Shown one piece after another: positions 1-7,816 of a stretch of 64,000 nt of DNA; position 1 is the stretch's first letter, and every line of letters starts with the position of its first letter. The position numbers were made by a program, and so were the translations under genes. The notes under the pieces were generated by a model that saw nothing but the letters and a program-made list of their open reading frames with translations, made no database searches and was not told the origin of the DNA. This DNA comes from Actinokineospora auranticolor (lineage in GTDB: Bacteria > Actinomycetota > Actinomycetes > Mycobacteriales > Pseudonocardiaceae): positions 1-64,000 of the forward strand of contig NZ_PTIX01000012.1 of assembly GCF_002934265.1 (NCBI RefSeq), in the 5' to 3' direction.

Positions 1-172
1 TGAAATAGAAGACCAACCGAGCAGGCAATGCGCGGGTCCGCTGTTCCCGACGCCAATACTGGTCAATGACCCGATCGACCAACTCCACCGGAAACGTCCG
101 AGTCAGCACACCAACCGCAGCTCGGTCGGCCAGACCGCCGCCCTCGCGCACACCCAACCCAAGATCCACCAC
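1..172 (-). CDS. IS4-type transposase, N-terminal part (cut by window edge)
   Basis: The minus strand encodes about 57 residues from a GTG at 172 to the window edge. They read like the N-terminal domain of IS4-family transposases: 'LTRTFPVELVDRVID' followed by 'RTRALPARLVFYF'. The catalytic DDE part would lie outside the window. An ATG further upstream (near 194) runs into a stop after four codons, so the GTG is the likely start unless the 5' end is already damaged. No terminal inverted repeat was recognised between this gene and the HAD gene. Whether the transposase is intact cannot be judged here. Confidence 0.6.
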   Translation of the reverse strand, partial: MVDLGLGVREGGGLADRAAVGVLTRTFPVELVDRVIDQYWRREQRTRALPARLVFYF

Positions 173-216
173 CGCAGGCTACAGCCCCGCCATGACCTAA
201 CCGACCGGCATTGGGC

Positions 217-876
217 CTAGGCGAGCAGGTACGGGATGTCGGCCACCGACGGGAGCAGGTGGGTGTGGCGCTCCCGGCCGAGGGTCTCGGCGTCTTGGGC
301 GCCGGTGAGCACGCCGAGCACGTAGCGCGCGCCCGCGTTGGTGCCCGCGCGCAGGTCGAGGATGGTGTCGCCCGCGGTGAGGACGGCGTCGGCGCGCAGG
401 ACGCCGGTGGCCTCCATGGCGTGGAAGATCATGTACGGTGCGGGCCTGCCCGCCGCGACCTCGTCGGCGGTGACCAGCGCGTCGATCGCGGCGCCGACCT
501 GCCAGCCCAGCACGTCGAGGATGCCCTCGGCGACGTCGCGGGAGAAACCCGTGGTCAGGGCCACCTGCACGCCTCGGGCACGCAGCTCGGCCAGCGCCGA
601 CTCGACACCGGGCAGGGCCGTGGGCGGTTCGGCCTCGTAGGCGGCGGCGAGGCGCGCGCGGAAGTCGTCGAACACCGTCTCGACCTCGGCCGGGGCGCCC
701 GCGAGCAGGGCCGCGATGGCCTCGCGCTTGTCCGCGCCCATCCAGCGCCGGATGTCGGCCTCGGGCACGGGGCGGCCCGCGGCGGCGGCGACCGCGTCGG
801 CCAGCGCCCGGTACACCGCGCCGCTCTCCTGCACGGTGGTGCCCGCCATGTCGAGTGCGACCAGCTCGATGGTCAC
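217..876 (-). CDS. Phosphonatase-like HAD hydrolase (PhnX-like, TIGR03351 type)
   Basis: This 219-aa HAD-superfamily hydrolase has the nucleophile motif 'DMAGTT' at residues 9-14 and a late acidic motif around 'AGDTILD' (about residue 168). The DxAGTT variant, rather than DxDGT, is typical of phosphonoacetaldehyde hydrolase and its relatives, which cleave C-P bonds. The family usually sits beside a TIGR03364 FAD oxidoreductase and phosphonate transporters, and both occur here. The start ATG overlaps the stop of the upstream GntR gene by 4 bp (ATGA), so the two are translationally coupled. By inference it breaks down a phosphonate aldehyde made by the divergent FAD enzyme. The exact substrate is unknown and may differ from phosphonoacetaldehyde. 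Confidence 0.85.
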   Translation of the reverse strand: MTIELVALDMAGTTVQESGAVYRALADAVAAAAGRPVPEADIRRWMGADKREAIAALLAGAPAEVETVFDDFRARLAAAYEAEPPTALPGVESALAELRARGVQVALTTGFSRDVAEGILDVLGWQVGAAIDALVTADEVAAGRPAPYMIFHAMEATGVLRADAVLTAGDTILDLRAGTNAGARYVLGVLTGAQDAETLGRERHTHLLPSVADIPYLLA

Positions 877-1646
877 GAGGTCTCCTTGAGTACGTGTTGG
901 CCCGCGCGGCCCGTCTGGGCGTTGTCGATGGTGAAGGTGACGAGGTCCGGTCGGTAGCGGTCGTCGCCGTACTCGACCCGGGCGCCGGTGGCGTCGGTGG
1001 CGCGGCGGCGTTCCCGCAGCAGCGGCGCGCCCTCCGCGATGGTGAGGTGTTCGGCGTCGACCGCGTCGGCGCCGATCGCGTCGATGGTGTGCCGGGCCGC
1101 GCGCAGGTCGACGCCGCGGCCGAGCAGGTGCTCGTAGATCGAGCCGGAGTCGGGGTCGAAGTCGAACAGCAGCCGCCCGACCGGCTCGACGAAGCTGCTG
1201 CGCTCCAGCATGGTCGGGATGCCGTCGAGCAGCCGCAGCCGCAGCACCTCGACGACCGGCGCGCCCTCGTCGATGCCCAGCGCGTCGGCGGCGACCGGGC
1301 TGGCGCCGCGGCGGGCGACCTCGATGGTGCGCTGCCCCGGTTCGCGGCCCATCTCGCGGGCCCAGCGGGTGAAGGAGAGGAACGTCTCGAACGGCTGGGC
1401 GACCGCGGCCTGCCGCACGACCGGCGGTTTACCCTGGCCACCGCCGATCAGGCCCTCGTTGCGCAGCGCGGCGAGCGCCTGGCGGACGGTGCCGCGCGAG
1501 GCGGTGAACTCCTCGCAGAGTTGCGCTTCCGACGGCAGGGCGGCGCCGACCGGCAGTTGGCCTCGGCTGATCCGGCCGCGCAGGGCGTCGGCCACCCTCA
1601 GGTGCAGCGGTGGGGTCACGGACTTGACCATACGAGTCGAGGACAC
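873..1646 (-). CDS. GntR-family regulator with UTRA domain (phosphonate module)
   Basis: This 257-aa protein has an N-terminal winged helix (about residues 12-75, with 'LPSEAQLCEEFTASRGTVRQAL') and a C-terminal UTRA ligand-binding domain, the HutC/PhnF architecture. It is the first gene of a minus-strand pair with the HAD hydrolase and is divergent from the FAD oxidoreductase and ABC transporter genes. Two inverted repeats between the divergent genes (1700-1739) are natural operator candidates. The likely role is a repressor of uptake and catabolism relieved by a phosphonate-derived ligand. The ligand is not deducible from sequence. Confidence 0.88.
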   Translation of the reverse strand: MSSTRMVKSVTPPLHLRVADALRGRISRGQLPVGAALPSEAQLCEEFTASRGTVRQALAALRNEGLIGGGQGKPPVVRQAAVAQPFETFLSFTRWAREMGREPGQRTIEVARRGASPVAADALGIDEGAPVVEVLRLRLLDGIPTMLERSSFVEPVGRLLFDFDPDSGSIYEHLLGRGVDLRAARHTIDAIGADAVDAEHLTIAEGAPLLRERRRATDATGARVEYGDDRYRPDLVTFTIDNAQTGRAGQHVLKETS

Positions 1647-1699
1647 CCCGCTGTCAAGTTCTGTGGTGCACGGCTCTGAACAGGGTTAACAACGCGGAA

Positions 1700-1739
1700 A
1701 CTTGTCTGAACAAGTGGCGCTCACCCCTTGTGATCAAGG
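1700..1739. promoter_or_regulatory. Two inverted repeats, candidate GntR operators
   Basis: Two short palindromes lie in the divergent region: ACTTGT-CTGA-ACAAGT at 1700-1715 and CCTTG-TGAT-CAAGG at 1726-1739. Both have a 4-nt spacer and a CTTGT/ACAAG-like arm, and their centres are 25 bp apart. This fits dimer sites of the adjacent GntR/UTRA regulator. They also argue that the FAD gene starts at ATG 1765 rather than at TTG 1702, because the TTG lies inside the first palindrome. Confidence 0.55.
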
Positions 1740-1764
1740 CGGGTGGCACCGCACCTTTCTCGGC

Positions 1765-2892
1765 ATGGCACCCCGTACACCTCCCACCGGGCACGTCGAC
1801 CTCGCCATCGTCGGCGCGGGCGTCGTCGGCCTCGCGCACGCGGTCGAGGCGGTCGAGCGCGGGCTCTCCGTCGTGGTCCTCGACCGCGACGAGCGGGCCG
1901 TCGGCGCCTCGGTGCGCAACTTCGGCCACATCTGCCTGACCGCCCAGCACGGGCCCGCGCTCGAGTACGGGCTCGCCGCCCGCGAGCGGTGGCTGGCGAT
2001 GGCGGCCAAGGCGGGGTTCTGGGTGTCGGAGGCGGGCACGGTCGTCGCGGCCCGCACCGCCGACGAGCACGCCGTGCTCGCCGAGTTCGCCGCCGAACGG
2101 GGCGATCAGGTCCACCTGCTCGACGCGGCCGGGGTGCGGTCGAAGCTGCCCCGGGTGTCCGACGAGGTCACCGGGGGCGCGTGGCTGCCGCTCGACCTGC
2201 GCGTGGACCCGCGCGAGGCGATCCCCGCGCTGGCCGCGTGGCTGGCCGCGCAGGGCGTCGACTTCCGTTGGCACACCTCGGCAACCGGGGTGGAGACCGG
2301 TGCGGTGCACACCACGCGCGGCACCGTCACCGCCGACCGCGTGGTGGTGGCGGTCGGGCACGACGTCGACCGGCTGCTGCCCGGTGTCGCCGAGGCGGCG
2401 GGCGTGCGGCGGTGCCTGCTGCAGATGCTCGAAGTGTCCACACCGGACTCGGTGGTGTTCGACCCGGCGGTCCTGACCGGGCTGTCGATGGTGCGCTACG
2501 CGGGTTTGCGCGCGTGCCCGTCCGCCGACGAGGTCCAGCGCAGGCTCGCCGCCGACCACCCGGACCTGCTCGAGGTCGTCATGAACCTGATGTTCACCCA
2601 ACGCCCGGGCGGCGACCTGGTGATCGGCGACACCCACGCCTACGCCACCACCCACGGCCCCTTCGACGACGAGGCCACCGCCGACCTCGTGCTCCGCGAA
2701 ACCGCCCGGCTGCTCGGCGTCGACCGGCTCACCGTGCGCAGGCGCTGGCGCGGCGTCTACGCGTCGGCCGACGCGGAGTTCCTCGTCGCCCAACCGTTCC
2801 CCGGCGTCCGCGTGGTCTCGGTGACCTCGGGCATCGGCATGACCACCGCCTTCGGGCTCGCCCCCACCGTGCTCGACGACCTGCTGCGCTGA
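1765..2892 (+). CDS. FAD-dependent oxidoreductase, TIGR03364 type (aminophosphonate-associated)
   Basis: This DAO-like flavoprotein has the FAD-binding dinucleotide fold at the N-terminus ('DLAIVGAGVVGLAHA', about residues 11-25) and the conserved 'VRNFGHICLT' segment. TIGR03364 proteins are defined by linkage to phosphonatase-like HAD enzymes and phosphonate transporters. They are proposed to oxidatively deaminate an aminophosphonate related to 2-aminoethylphosphonate. Length is 375 aa from ATG 1765. An in-frame TTG at 1702 would add 21 residues but lies in the operator region. It leads a plus-strand run with the PhnD/C/E-type genes. Substrate is inferred from context only. Confidence 0.85.
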   Translation: MAPRTPPTGHVDLAIVGAGVVGLAHAVEAVERGLSVVVLDRDERAVGASVRNFGHICLTAQHGPALEYGLAARERWLAMAAKAGFWVSEAGTVVAARTADEHAVLAEFAAERGDQVHLLDAAGVRSKLPRVSDEVTGGAWLPLDLRVDPREAIPALAAWLAAQGVDFRWHTSATGVETGAVHTTRGTVTADRVVVAVGHDVDRLLPGVAEAAGVRRCLLQMLEVSTPDSVVFDPAVLTGLSMVRYAGLRACPSADEVQRRLAADHPDLLEVVMNLMFTQRPGGDLVIGDTHAYATTHGPFDDEATADLVLRETARLLGVDRLTVRRRWRGVYASADAEFLVAQPFPGVRVVSVTSGIGMTTAFGLAPTVLDDLLR

Positions 2893-2986
2893 CTTCCCCT
2901 CTTCCCCGCCCGGCATCGTCCCCGACTTGGCGAGCCGGCGCGATCCCCGCTCCCCGCTCACACCTGAACCACAGGAGTTCCCCACC

Positions 2987-3889
2987 ATGAAGCGCATCGT
3001 CGCTCTCGCCGTCGCCGCGGGCCTCGCCCTCACCGCGTGCGGCAGCGAGGAACCCGCCAAGCCCGCGGCCGCGTCGTCCGCGTGCCCCAACGGCGAGGTC
3101 AAGTTCGGCATCGAGCCGTACGAGGACCCCGCCAAGCTCACCCCGGCCTACCAGGTGCTCACCGGCGCGCTGGAGCGCGGCCTGAACTGCGAGGTCAAGC
3201 TGCAGATCGTGCAGGACTACTCGGCCGAGGTGCTGGCCATGCAGAACGGCAAGCTGGAGCTGGCCCAGTTCGGCCCGCTCGGCTTCGTCTTCGCCAACCG
3301 CCGCGCCGGCGCCGAGCCGCTGGTCTCCTTCGGTGACGCGCAGGGCAAGCTGACCAGCTACCAAGCGGGCATCTGGGTCCCCGCGGACTCGGCCGTCAAG
3401 TCGATCGCGGACCTGCGCGGCAAGACCCTCGCGCTGTCCGAGCCCGGCTCCACCTCCGGCGACGCGCTGCCCCGCGCGGCCATGGCCAAGCTGGGCCTGG
3501 ACAAGACCTCGGTCAAGCTCGACTACGCGGGCGGGCACCCGGAGGCGCTGCTGGCGCTGACCAACGGCAAGGTCGAGGCCGCCGAGATCAACACCCAGCA
3601 GCTGGCCACGGCCAAAGCGGCGGGCAAGTTCGACGAGAGCAAGTTCCGCCAGATCTGGTCGTCGGACCCGATCCCGAACGACCCGATCACCGTCGCGGGC
3701 GCGGCCGACCCGGCCTTCAAGGAAGCCGTCCGCAAGGCGCTGCTCAACCTCAAGCCGGACGAGGTCGCCCAGGTCGGCAAGCTGCTCGACGTCGACCCGG
3801 CGGGCCCGATGGTGGCCGTGGACAAGAACACCTACCAGCCGCTGTTCGACCTGGCCGACACCCTCGGGCTGACCGAAGGCGACGTGTGA
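2987..3889 (+). CDS. phnD: Phosphonate/phosphate ABC transporter substrate-binding lipoprotein (PhnD-like)
   Basis: This 300-aa lipoprotein has signal peptide 'MKRIVALAVAAGLALTACGS' with the lipidation Cys in the LTAC lipobox. The mature part has the PhnD-type fold ('FGIEPYEDPAKLTPAYQVL', later 'QFGPLGFVFANRRAGAEPL' and 'SEPGSTSGDALPRAAM'). It should bind a phosphonate outside the membrane and deliver it to the permease. ATG 2987 follows an 'acaggag' ribosome site. An in-frame upstream start would only extend ahead of the signal peptide. The gene overlaps the ATPase gene at its 3' end. Confidence 0.87.
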   Translation: MKRIVALAVAAGLALTACGSEEPAKPAAASSACPNGEVKFGIEPYEDPAKLTPAYQVLTGALERGLNCEVKLQIVQDYSAEVLAMQNGKLELAQFGPLGFVFANRRAGAEPLVSFGDAQGKLTSYQAGIWVPADSAVKSIADLRGKTLALSEPGSTSGDALPRAAMAKLGLDKTSVKLDYAGGHPEALLALTNGKVEAAEINTQQLATAKAAGKFDESKFRQIWSSDPIPNDPITVAGAADPAFKEAVRKALLNLKPDEVAQVGKLLDVDPAGPMVAVDKNTYQPLFDLADTLGLTEGDV

Positions 3890-4719
3890 TCTCCTACGAC
3901 CGGCAGGCGGGAGGGTCCAGGCCCCTCCCCGCCTGCCCCACTCCTCCCGAGCAGCAGCTGACCCCGTTGGACACCGCGCTCTCGGTGAGCGGGCTGCGCA
4001 AGTCCTACGGCGACCGGCAGGTGCTCAAGGGCGTCGACTTCGCGGTCGCGCCCGGCGAGCTGGTGGTCCTGTTGGGCGCCAACGGGTCCGGCAAGTCGAC
4101 GGCGCTGCGCTGCGTCGTGGGGCTGGCCGAGGCGGACGCGGGTGAGATCCGGCTGGCCGGGCGGCGGCTGCGCGGGCTCGGCGGTGCCGAGCTGGCCAAG
4201 GCGCGGCGCGCGGCGGCCATGGTCTTCCAGCAGATCCACCTGGTGCGCAGGCGAAGCGCGCTGGACAACGTGTGCGCGGGCGGGCTCGCCGGGCTGCCGC
4301 TGTCGCGGTCGCTGGCCCCCGCGTTCTTCCCGCGCGAGTTGCGGGAGCGCGCGATGGCGTGCCTGCAACGGGTAGGGCTCGCCGACCGCGCGCACGACCG
4401 GGCGGGGAGCCTGTCCGGCGGGCAGCAGCAGCGGGTCGCCGTGGCGCGGGCGTTGTGCCAGGGGGCCGAGGTGCTGCTGGCCGACGAGCCGGTGTCCGCT
4501 CTGGACCCGGCCGCCGCGACCCAGGTCATGGCGCTGCTGGCGGAACTCGCGCGGCGCGACGGGTTGGCGGTGGCGGCCGTGCTGCACCAGCCGGACCTGG
4601 CGCGCGAGCACGCGGACCGGGTGATCGGGTTGGTCGACGGCGAGATCCGCTTGTCCTGCCACGCTTCCGCACTGTCCGAATCGGACATCGATGCGCTCTA
4701 CCAGTCGGAGGACTCGTGA
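3886..4719 (+). CDS. phnC: Phosphonate ABC transporter ATP-binding protein (PhnC-like)
   Basis: This ABC ATPase has a Walker A ('GANGSGKST'), the signature 'LSGGQQQR' and a Walker B ('VLLADEP') followed by 'SALDP'. The GTG at 3886 overlaps the stop of the binding-protein gene. The first 27 residues are Pro-rich and outside the ABC fold, so TTG 3967 is a possible shorter start. It energises uptake with the downstream permease, whose GTG start overlaps its stop by 4 bp (GTGA). Substrate assignment comes from the PhnD-like partner and the adjacent phosphonate enzymes. Confidence 0.85.
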   Translation: MISYDRQAGGSRPLPACPTPPEQQLTPLDTALSVSGLRKSYGDRQVLKGVDFAVAPGELVVLLGANGSGKSTALRCVVGLAEADAGEIRLAGRRLRGLGGAELAKARRAAAMVFQQIHLVRRRSALDNVCAGGLAGLPLSRSLAPAFFPRELRERAMACLQRVGLADRAHDRAGSLSGGQQQRVAVARALCQGAEVLLADEPVSALDPAAATQVMALLAELARRDGLAVAAVLHQPDLAREHADRVIGLVDGEIRLSCHASALSESDIDALYQSEDS

Positions 4720-5528
4720 CCACCACCGAACGCCCGCGCGTGCCGGTGCCCGCGCGCGACCGGAAACCGTTCTACCTCGGTGTCGTCGTGGTCGCCGTCG
4801 TGCTCGGCGCAGCGCACGTCGGCGCGTGGCGGGTCACCGAGTTCTCCCCCGGCGCGCTGGTCGACGGCTGGCACGGGATGATCCGGTTCCTCGGCGAGGC
4901 GCTGCCGCCGGACCTGGACTGGGCTTCCGTGGTCCAGCCGGGCCTGGAGGCGTGCTTGACCACCCTGGCCATCGGGCTGCTCGGCACCACGCTGTCGGTC
5001 CCGGCGGCGCTGCTGCTGGCGGTGCTCGGCACGCGCGGCCGGAACCGGGTGGTGTACCAGGTCTCGCGGTCGGTCATGTCGCTGCTGCGCGCGGTGCCGG
5101 ACGTGGTGTTCGCGCTGATCTTCGTGACCGCGGTCGGGCTCGGGCCGTTCGCCGGCGTGCTGGCGCTGATCTGCCACAACGTGGGCGTGATGGGCAAGCT
5201 GTGGTCGGAGGCGATGGAGGAGGTCGACCCGGGTCCCGCCGACGCGCTGCGGGTGGCGGGGGCGCGGGAGTCGCAGGTGGTGGCCAACGCCGTGCTGCCC
5301 GCGGTGGTGCCGTCGCTGGTCGGGCTGCTGCTGTACCGCTTCGACGTCAACGTGCGCTCGTCGCTGGTGCTCGGGCTGGTGGGCGCGGGCGGGGTCGGGT
5401 TCCTGATCAACCAGTCGATCCAGCTGTTCGCCTTCGACGAGATGGCGACCTACATCCTGATGGTGCTGGTCCTGATCATCGCCGTCGACCTGCTCAGCGC
5501 GGCGGTGCGCCGACGACTGGCCGAATGA
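4716..5528 (+). CDS. phnE: Phosphonate ABC transporter permease (PhnE-like)
   Basis: This 270-aa inner-membrane permease has about six hydrophobic helices. The binding-protein-dependent transport signature is in the region 'EAMEEVDPGPADALRVAGA' (about residues 168-186), the EAA loop that contacts the ATPase. The start GTG overlaps the phnC stop. It is the last gene of the transporter operon. A strong hairpin follows 8 bp after its stop. Only one permease gene is present, as is common for PhnCDE systems. Confidence 0.87.
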   Translation: MTTTERPRVPVPARDRKPFYLGVVVVAVVLGAAHVGAWRVTEFSPGALVDGWHGMIRFLGEALPPDLDWASVVQPGLEACLTTLAIGLLGTTLSVPAALLLAVLGTRGRNRVVYQVSRSVMSLLRAVPDVVFALIFVTAVGLGPFAGVLALICHNVGVMGKLWSEAMEEVDPGPADALRVAGARESQVVANAVLPAVVPSLVGLLLYRFDVNVRSSLVLGLVGAGGVGFLINQSIQLFAFDEMATYILMVLVLIIAVDLLSAAVRRRLAE

Positions 5529-5536
5529 CGTCTCAT

Positions 5537-5564
5537 CGAACGGGGAAGCGATTACCCCCGTTCG
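5537..5564 (+). terminator. Rho-independent-type hairpin after the phosphonate operon
   Basis: A perfect 9-bp stem, CGAACGGGG / CCCCGTTCG, with a 10-nt loop starts 8 bp after the phnE stop. There is no U-tract, as is usual for high-GC actinobacterial terminators. Confidence 0.7.
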
Positions 5565-5649
5565 GGTGACTACTGAATGTTCAAGTAACAGTTCGTTGCC
5601 AGATACGCGATGCACCCCGCACACGGCTTGGTCCAGAGGGGAGCTTGAG

Positions 5650-6381
5650 ATGTCCACACGGGTGAAGTCCGTAGTGATCACATCCCTGCTCGGCGCCGCC
5701 CTGCTCGCGGGCTGCGGCAACCAGGCCGGTGTCACGGCGACGGGCAGCGCACCGCCCGCCACCCCGGCCGCGGGGTCCACGACCACCGAACGCCCAACCA
5801 CCACGACACCTCCCGCGCCGGCGCAAGCCACGGTGTCCGAAGTGGTCGACGCCCGAACCGTCCTGACCTCGGCGGGCGCGCGGGTCGTGGTGGCGGGCCT
5901 CGCGGCCCCGGGGGACTGCTGGCAGGCCGCGGCGGTCGCGTTCGCCAAGGACACGTTGGTGGGCAAGCCGATCCAGCTGACGAACGCGGGTTCGGCCCTG
6001 CTCGCGGACGGCACTGACTTCGCGGCCCTGGCCATCGGCAAGGGCATGGGCAAGGCCACGGCCGTCGCCACCACGGCGTTGACCGACGCCCAAGCCGCCG
6101 CCCAGTCAGCAGCCCTCGGCCTCTGGGGCGCGCCGTGCAACGGCTCGGACGCTCCCCCGGCCCCACCCGCTCCCCCGGCGCCGCCCAAGACGACCACCGC
6201 CGCCCCCAGGGCAGCCGCGCCACCCGAGACGACGACGGAAGAAGAACCCGCCCCCAAACCCGCCGCCTACTACAAGAACTGCGACGCGGCCCGAGCAGCC
6301 GGCGCGGCCCCCTTGTACACGGGCGACCCCGGCTACCGCGCCGCCCTGGACCGCGACCACGACGGCGTGGCCTGCGAATAG
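5650..6381 (+). CDS. Secreted lipoprotein with C-terminal excalibur calcium-binding domain
   Basis: This 243-aa protein has a lipoprotein signal ending 'AALLAGCGN', a Thr/Pro-rich linker, and a central region with 'VVDARTVLTSAGARVVVAGLAAPGD'. That region resembles the small beta-barrel of Staphylococcus-nuclease-like proteins. A second Pro/Ala linker leads to an excalibur domain (about residues 210-243) with 'YYKNCDAARAAG' and the terminal D-x-D-x-D-G-x-x-C motif. ATG 5650 sits just before the signal peptide. The catalytic Arg/Glu set of thermonucleases is not evident, so a surface-binding role is as likely as nuclease activity. Confidence 0.75.
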   Translation: MSTRVKSVVITSLLGAALLAGCGNQAGVTATGSAPPATPAAGSTTTERPTTTTPPAPAQATVSEVVDARTVLTSAGARVVVAGLAAPGDCWQAAAVAFAKDTLVGKPIQLTNAGSALLADGTDFAALAIGKGMGKATAVATTALTDAQAAAQSAALGLWGAPCNGSDAPPAPPAPPAPPKTTTAAPRAAAPPETTTEEEPAPKPAAYYKNCDAARAAGAAPLYTGDPGYRAALDRDHDGVACE

Positions 6382-6384
6382 CCG

Positions 6385-7014
6385 CTAGGCGAGCCGGTAC
6401 CGCAACGAGTCGATCTGGTCCTGCCGCACGTCCTCGACCGTGAGCCCCGGGTCCCCGATGTGCGCCTGCGCGATCACCGCCGGATCCGGCTGCGCCGACG
6501 CGTCCAGCCAGGACTCGGGCTGCCACACCCTGGACCGCACAAAAGCCTTGGGGCAGTGCGTGAACACCTCCTCGGGCCGCACCACCAACGCGGCCCGCGG
6601 CGGGTTCCCCACCGCGGTCAACCCCGCGAGCAACTCGGCCCGCACAGAAACACAAGCCCGCCCATTGACCCGCAACGTCTGCCCACGACCGGGAATGATG
6701 AAGACCAATCCCACCCGCCCCGTGGCAACCACGTTGCGAAAGGTGTCCAACCGACGATTCCCGGTGGCATCGGGGATGACCACGTCCCCACTGTCCAAAA
6801 CAGACACAAACCCCGGCGGCCCACCCCGCGGCGTGGCGTCGCACCGCCCATCGGCCCCGAAACTGGCCACGAACACCATGGACGAGCAGGCGATGAACTC
6901 CCGAGCCAGCTCATCCACCCCGGAGATCTCCTTGGCCCGGGCATTCGCCTTCGGGTCCTCGTAGATCGAGCGGAGTTCTTCCTCGGAGGCAACGGCGTCA
7001 GCGAAGAGGTCCAC
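6385..7014 (-). CDS. PPOX-class FMN-binding flavoprotein (pyridoxamine-phosphate-oxidase-like)
   Basis: This protein of about 209 aa has the split-barrel PPOX fold. Diagnostic pieces are 'SMVFVASFGADGRCDATPRG', 'IPDATGNRRLDTFRNV' and 'VGLVFIIPGRGQTLRVNGRA'. The type matches the MSMEG_1061-like FMN-dependent flavoproteins. GTG 7014 is chosen because a 'ggcggga' site precedes it. An upstream in-frame start would add 22 Arg/Gly-rich residues outside the fold. It ends 3 bp from the convergent lipoprotein gene. Substrate unknown. Confidence 0.8.
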   Translation of the reverse strand: MDLFADAVASEEELRSIYEDPKANARAKEISGVDELAREFIACSSMVFVASFGADGRCDATPRGGPPGFVSVLDSGDVVIPDATGNRRLDTFRNVVATGRVGLVFIIPGRGQTLRVNGRACVSVRAELLAGLTAVGNPPRAALVVRPEEVFTHCPKAFVRSRVWQPESWLDASAQPDPAVIAQAHIGDPGLTVEDVRQDQIDSLRYRLA

Positions 7015-7080
7015 TCCCGCCACGCTAGCCCGCCCCGGACCACCCCGTCCTGTGCTTTTCCTCGCCCTCCCGCACAGCAA

Positions 7081-7118
7081 AGAGCCCTGGTTGCCCCGAA
7101 CGGGGCAACCAGGGCTCT
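7081..7118. terminator. Long perfect hairpin, original terminator of the tRNA-Thr locus
   Basis: An 18-bp perfect stem (AGAGCCCTGGTTGCCCCG and its complement) has a 2-nt loop. It lies 9 bp outside attL, on the chromosomal side. Before insertion it would have stood directly downstream of the minus-strand tRNA-Thr gene, so it was most likely that gene's terminator. Confidence 0.7.
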
Positions 7119-7127
7119 CGACCTGTG

Positions 7128-7170
7128 GAGCCGCCTAAGGGAATCGAACCCTTGACCTGTTCATTACGAG
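7128..7170. repeat. attL: 43-bp tRNA-Thr 3' fragment
   Basis: This copy is identical to 22887-22929. It holds only the acceptor 3' strand, T-arm, variable loop and the 3' part of the anticodon arm of tRNA-Thr on the minus strand. Beyond 7170 the sequence diverges from the tRNA, so this is an att scar and not a functional tRNA. Confidence 0.9.
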
Positions 7171-7488
7171 CGGCTCGCGGCTGTTTGTTCACCTCGACAA
7201 ACAGGCTGGTCAGCCACCGCGCATCGTCCTAGACAGTCCACGGCGATCCACGGCGATCTAGGGCCGTAGTCACTCGCTTCGTCGCTCACCGCCACCCCGG
7301 CAAACCAGGAAGAGCGGCCGGGACACCCCGGCGGTGTCCCGGCCGCTTGTCCGTGAACCCCGCCCCAGGCAGGTGAAGCGTGACAGCGCGCGGAGCTGTC
7401 ACCGTCAATGTCACTCTCGTTTTCCCAGGTCACCCTGTGCGGTGTGTCAGAGTGACAGGTGTGACACGCGCCCGGTAGAGCCCACGGG
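7171..7488. other. attL-proximal non-coding stretch of the AICE
   Basis: No convincing gene is seen. The stretch contains an 8-bp inverted repeat CTGTTTGT / ACAAACAG at 7181-7204 just inside attL, a tandem 'tccacggcgatc' repeat near 7228-7250, and the first TGTCAC cluster (separate entry). The repeats close to attL are candidate Int/Xis arm sites. That role is inferred from position only. Confidence 0.4.
7380..7466. repeat. TGTCAC/GTGACA cluster 1
   Basis: Copies of TGTCAC or its complement lie at 7380, 7397, 7409, 7452 and 7461. They include the inverted pair GTGACAGC-7 nt-GCTGTCAC (7380-7402) and TGTCA-GAG-TGACA (7444-7456). The same hexamer is iterated at 17786-17931 and 21275-21386, so this looks like a binding site for an element-encoded protein. 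Confidence 0.5.
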
Positions 7489-7692
7489 TCATTCGAGGGC
7501 GTCCAATCCATCGCCGCGTTGCCTGAGCGCGCGAAGGTCGCGTTGGAGCTGGTCGACGTCCCAACGGGCGTGACCTCCTACCGTCTCGCTTGCCGGGGTG
7601 ACGAGTCCCGCGCGCCACCAGGCCCGCAGCGTCTCTCGGCTGATCCCGAGTTCTCTCGCTGCGTCTCCGGTTGACACGAGACGTACGGCCAC
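7489..7692 (-). CDS. MerR/excisionase-like small HTH protein
   Basis: A protein of about 67 aa with the MerR-type helix-turn-helix core 'STGDAARELGISRETLRAWW' followed by 'GLVTPASETVGGHARWDVDQL'. This is the DNA-binding half of the family without an effector domain. GTG 7692 is preferred ('ggcagg' upstream), giving the usual 'MAVRLVSTG' start; ATG 7713 is an in-frame alternative. Its upstream region carries the 9-bp iterons at 7707-7771, which suggests autoregulation. It could be a regulator or a second recombination directionality factor. Confidence 0.75.
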   Translation of the reverse strand: MAVRLVSTGDAARELGISRETLRAWWRAGLVTPASETVGGHARWDVDQLQRDLRALRQRGDGLDALE

Positions 7693-7706
7693 GGGACACA
7701 GCCTGC

Positions 7707-7771
7707 CTGGCATTTCTGGCGTTTGTCCTGGTCACCTGGCGTTAGTGGCGGATCTGGCGATTCTGGCGTTT
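7707..7771. repeat. 9-bp CTGGCGTTT iterons upstream of the HTH gene
   Basis: CTGGC-N-TTT-like units lie at 7707, 7716, 7736, 7754 and 7763, with a degenerate unit at 7745. Units 7707-7724 are in tandem, and 7736-7771 form four consecutive 9-bp steps. On the minus strand they read AAACGCCAG and occupy the promoter/start region of the small HTH gene, so they are likely its operator. Confidence 0.55.
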
Positions 7772-7816
7772 ACTGATGGTTGTCAGGGCTAGCTTTCGAC
7801 TCGAAAGGGTGCCGTC

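Noticed and set aside
7128-7170. A second tRNA-Thr gene at the left element end
   Set aside because: Only the 3' 43 bases match; the 5' acceptor strand and D-arm are absent.
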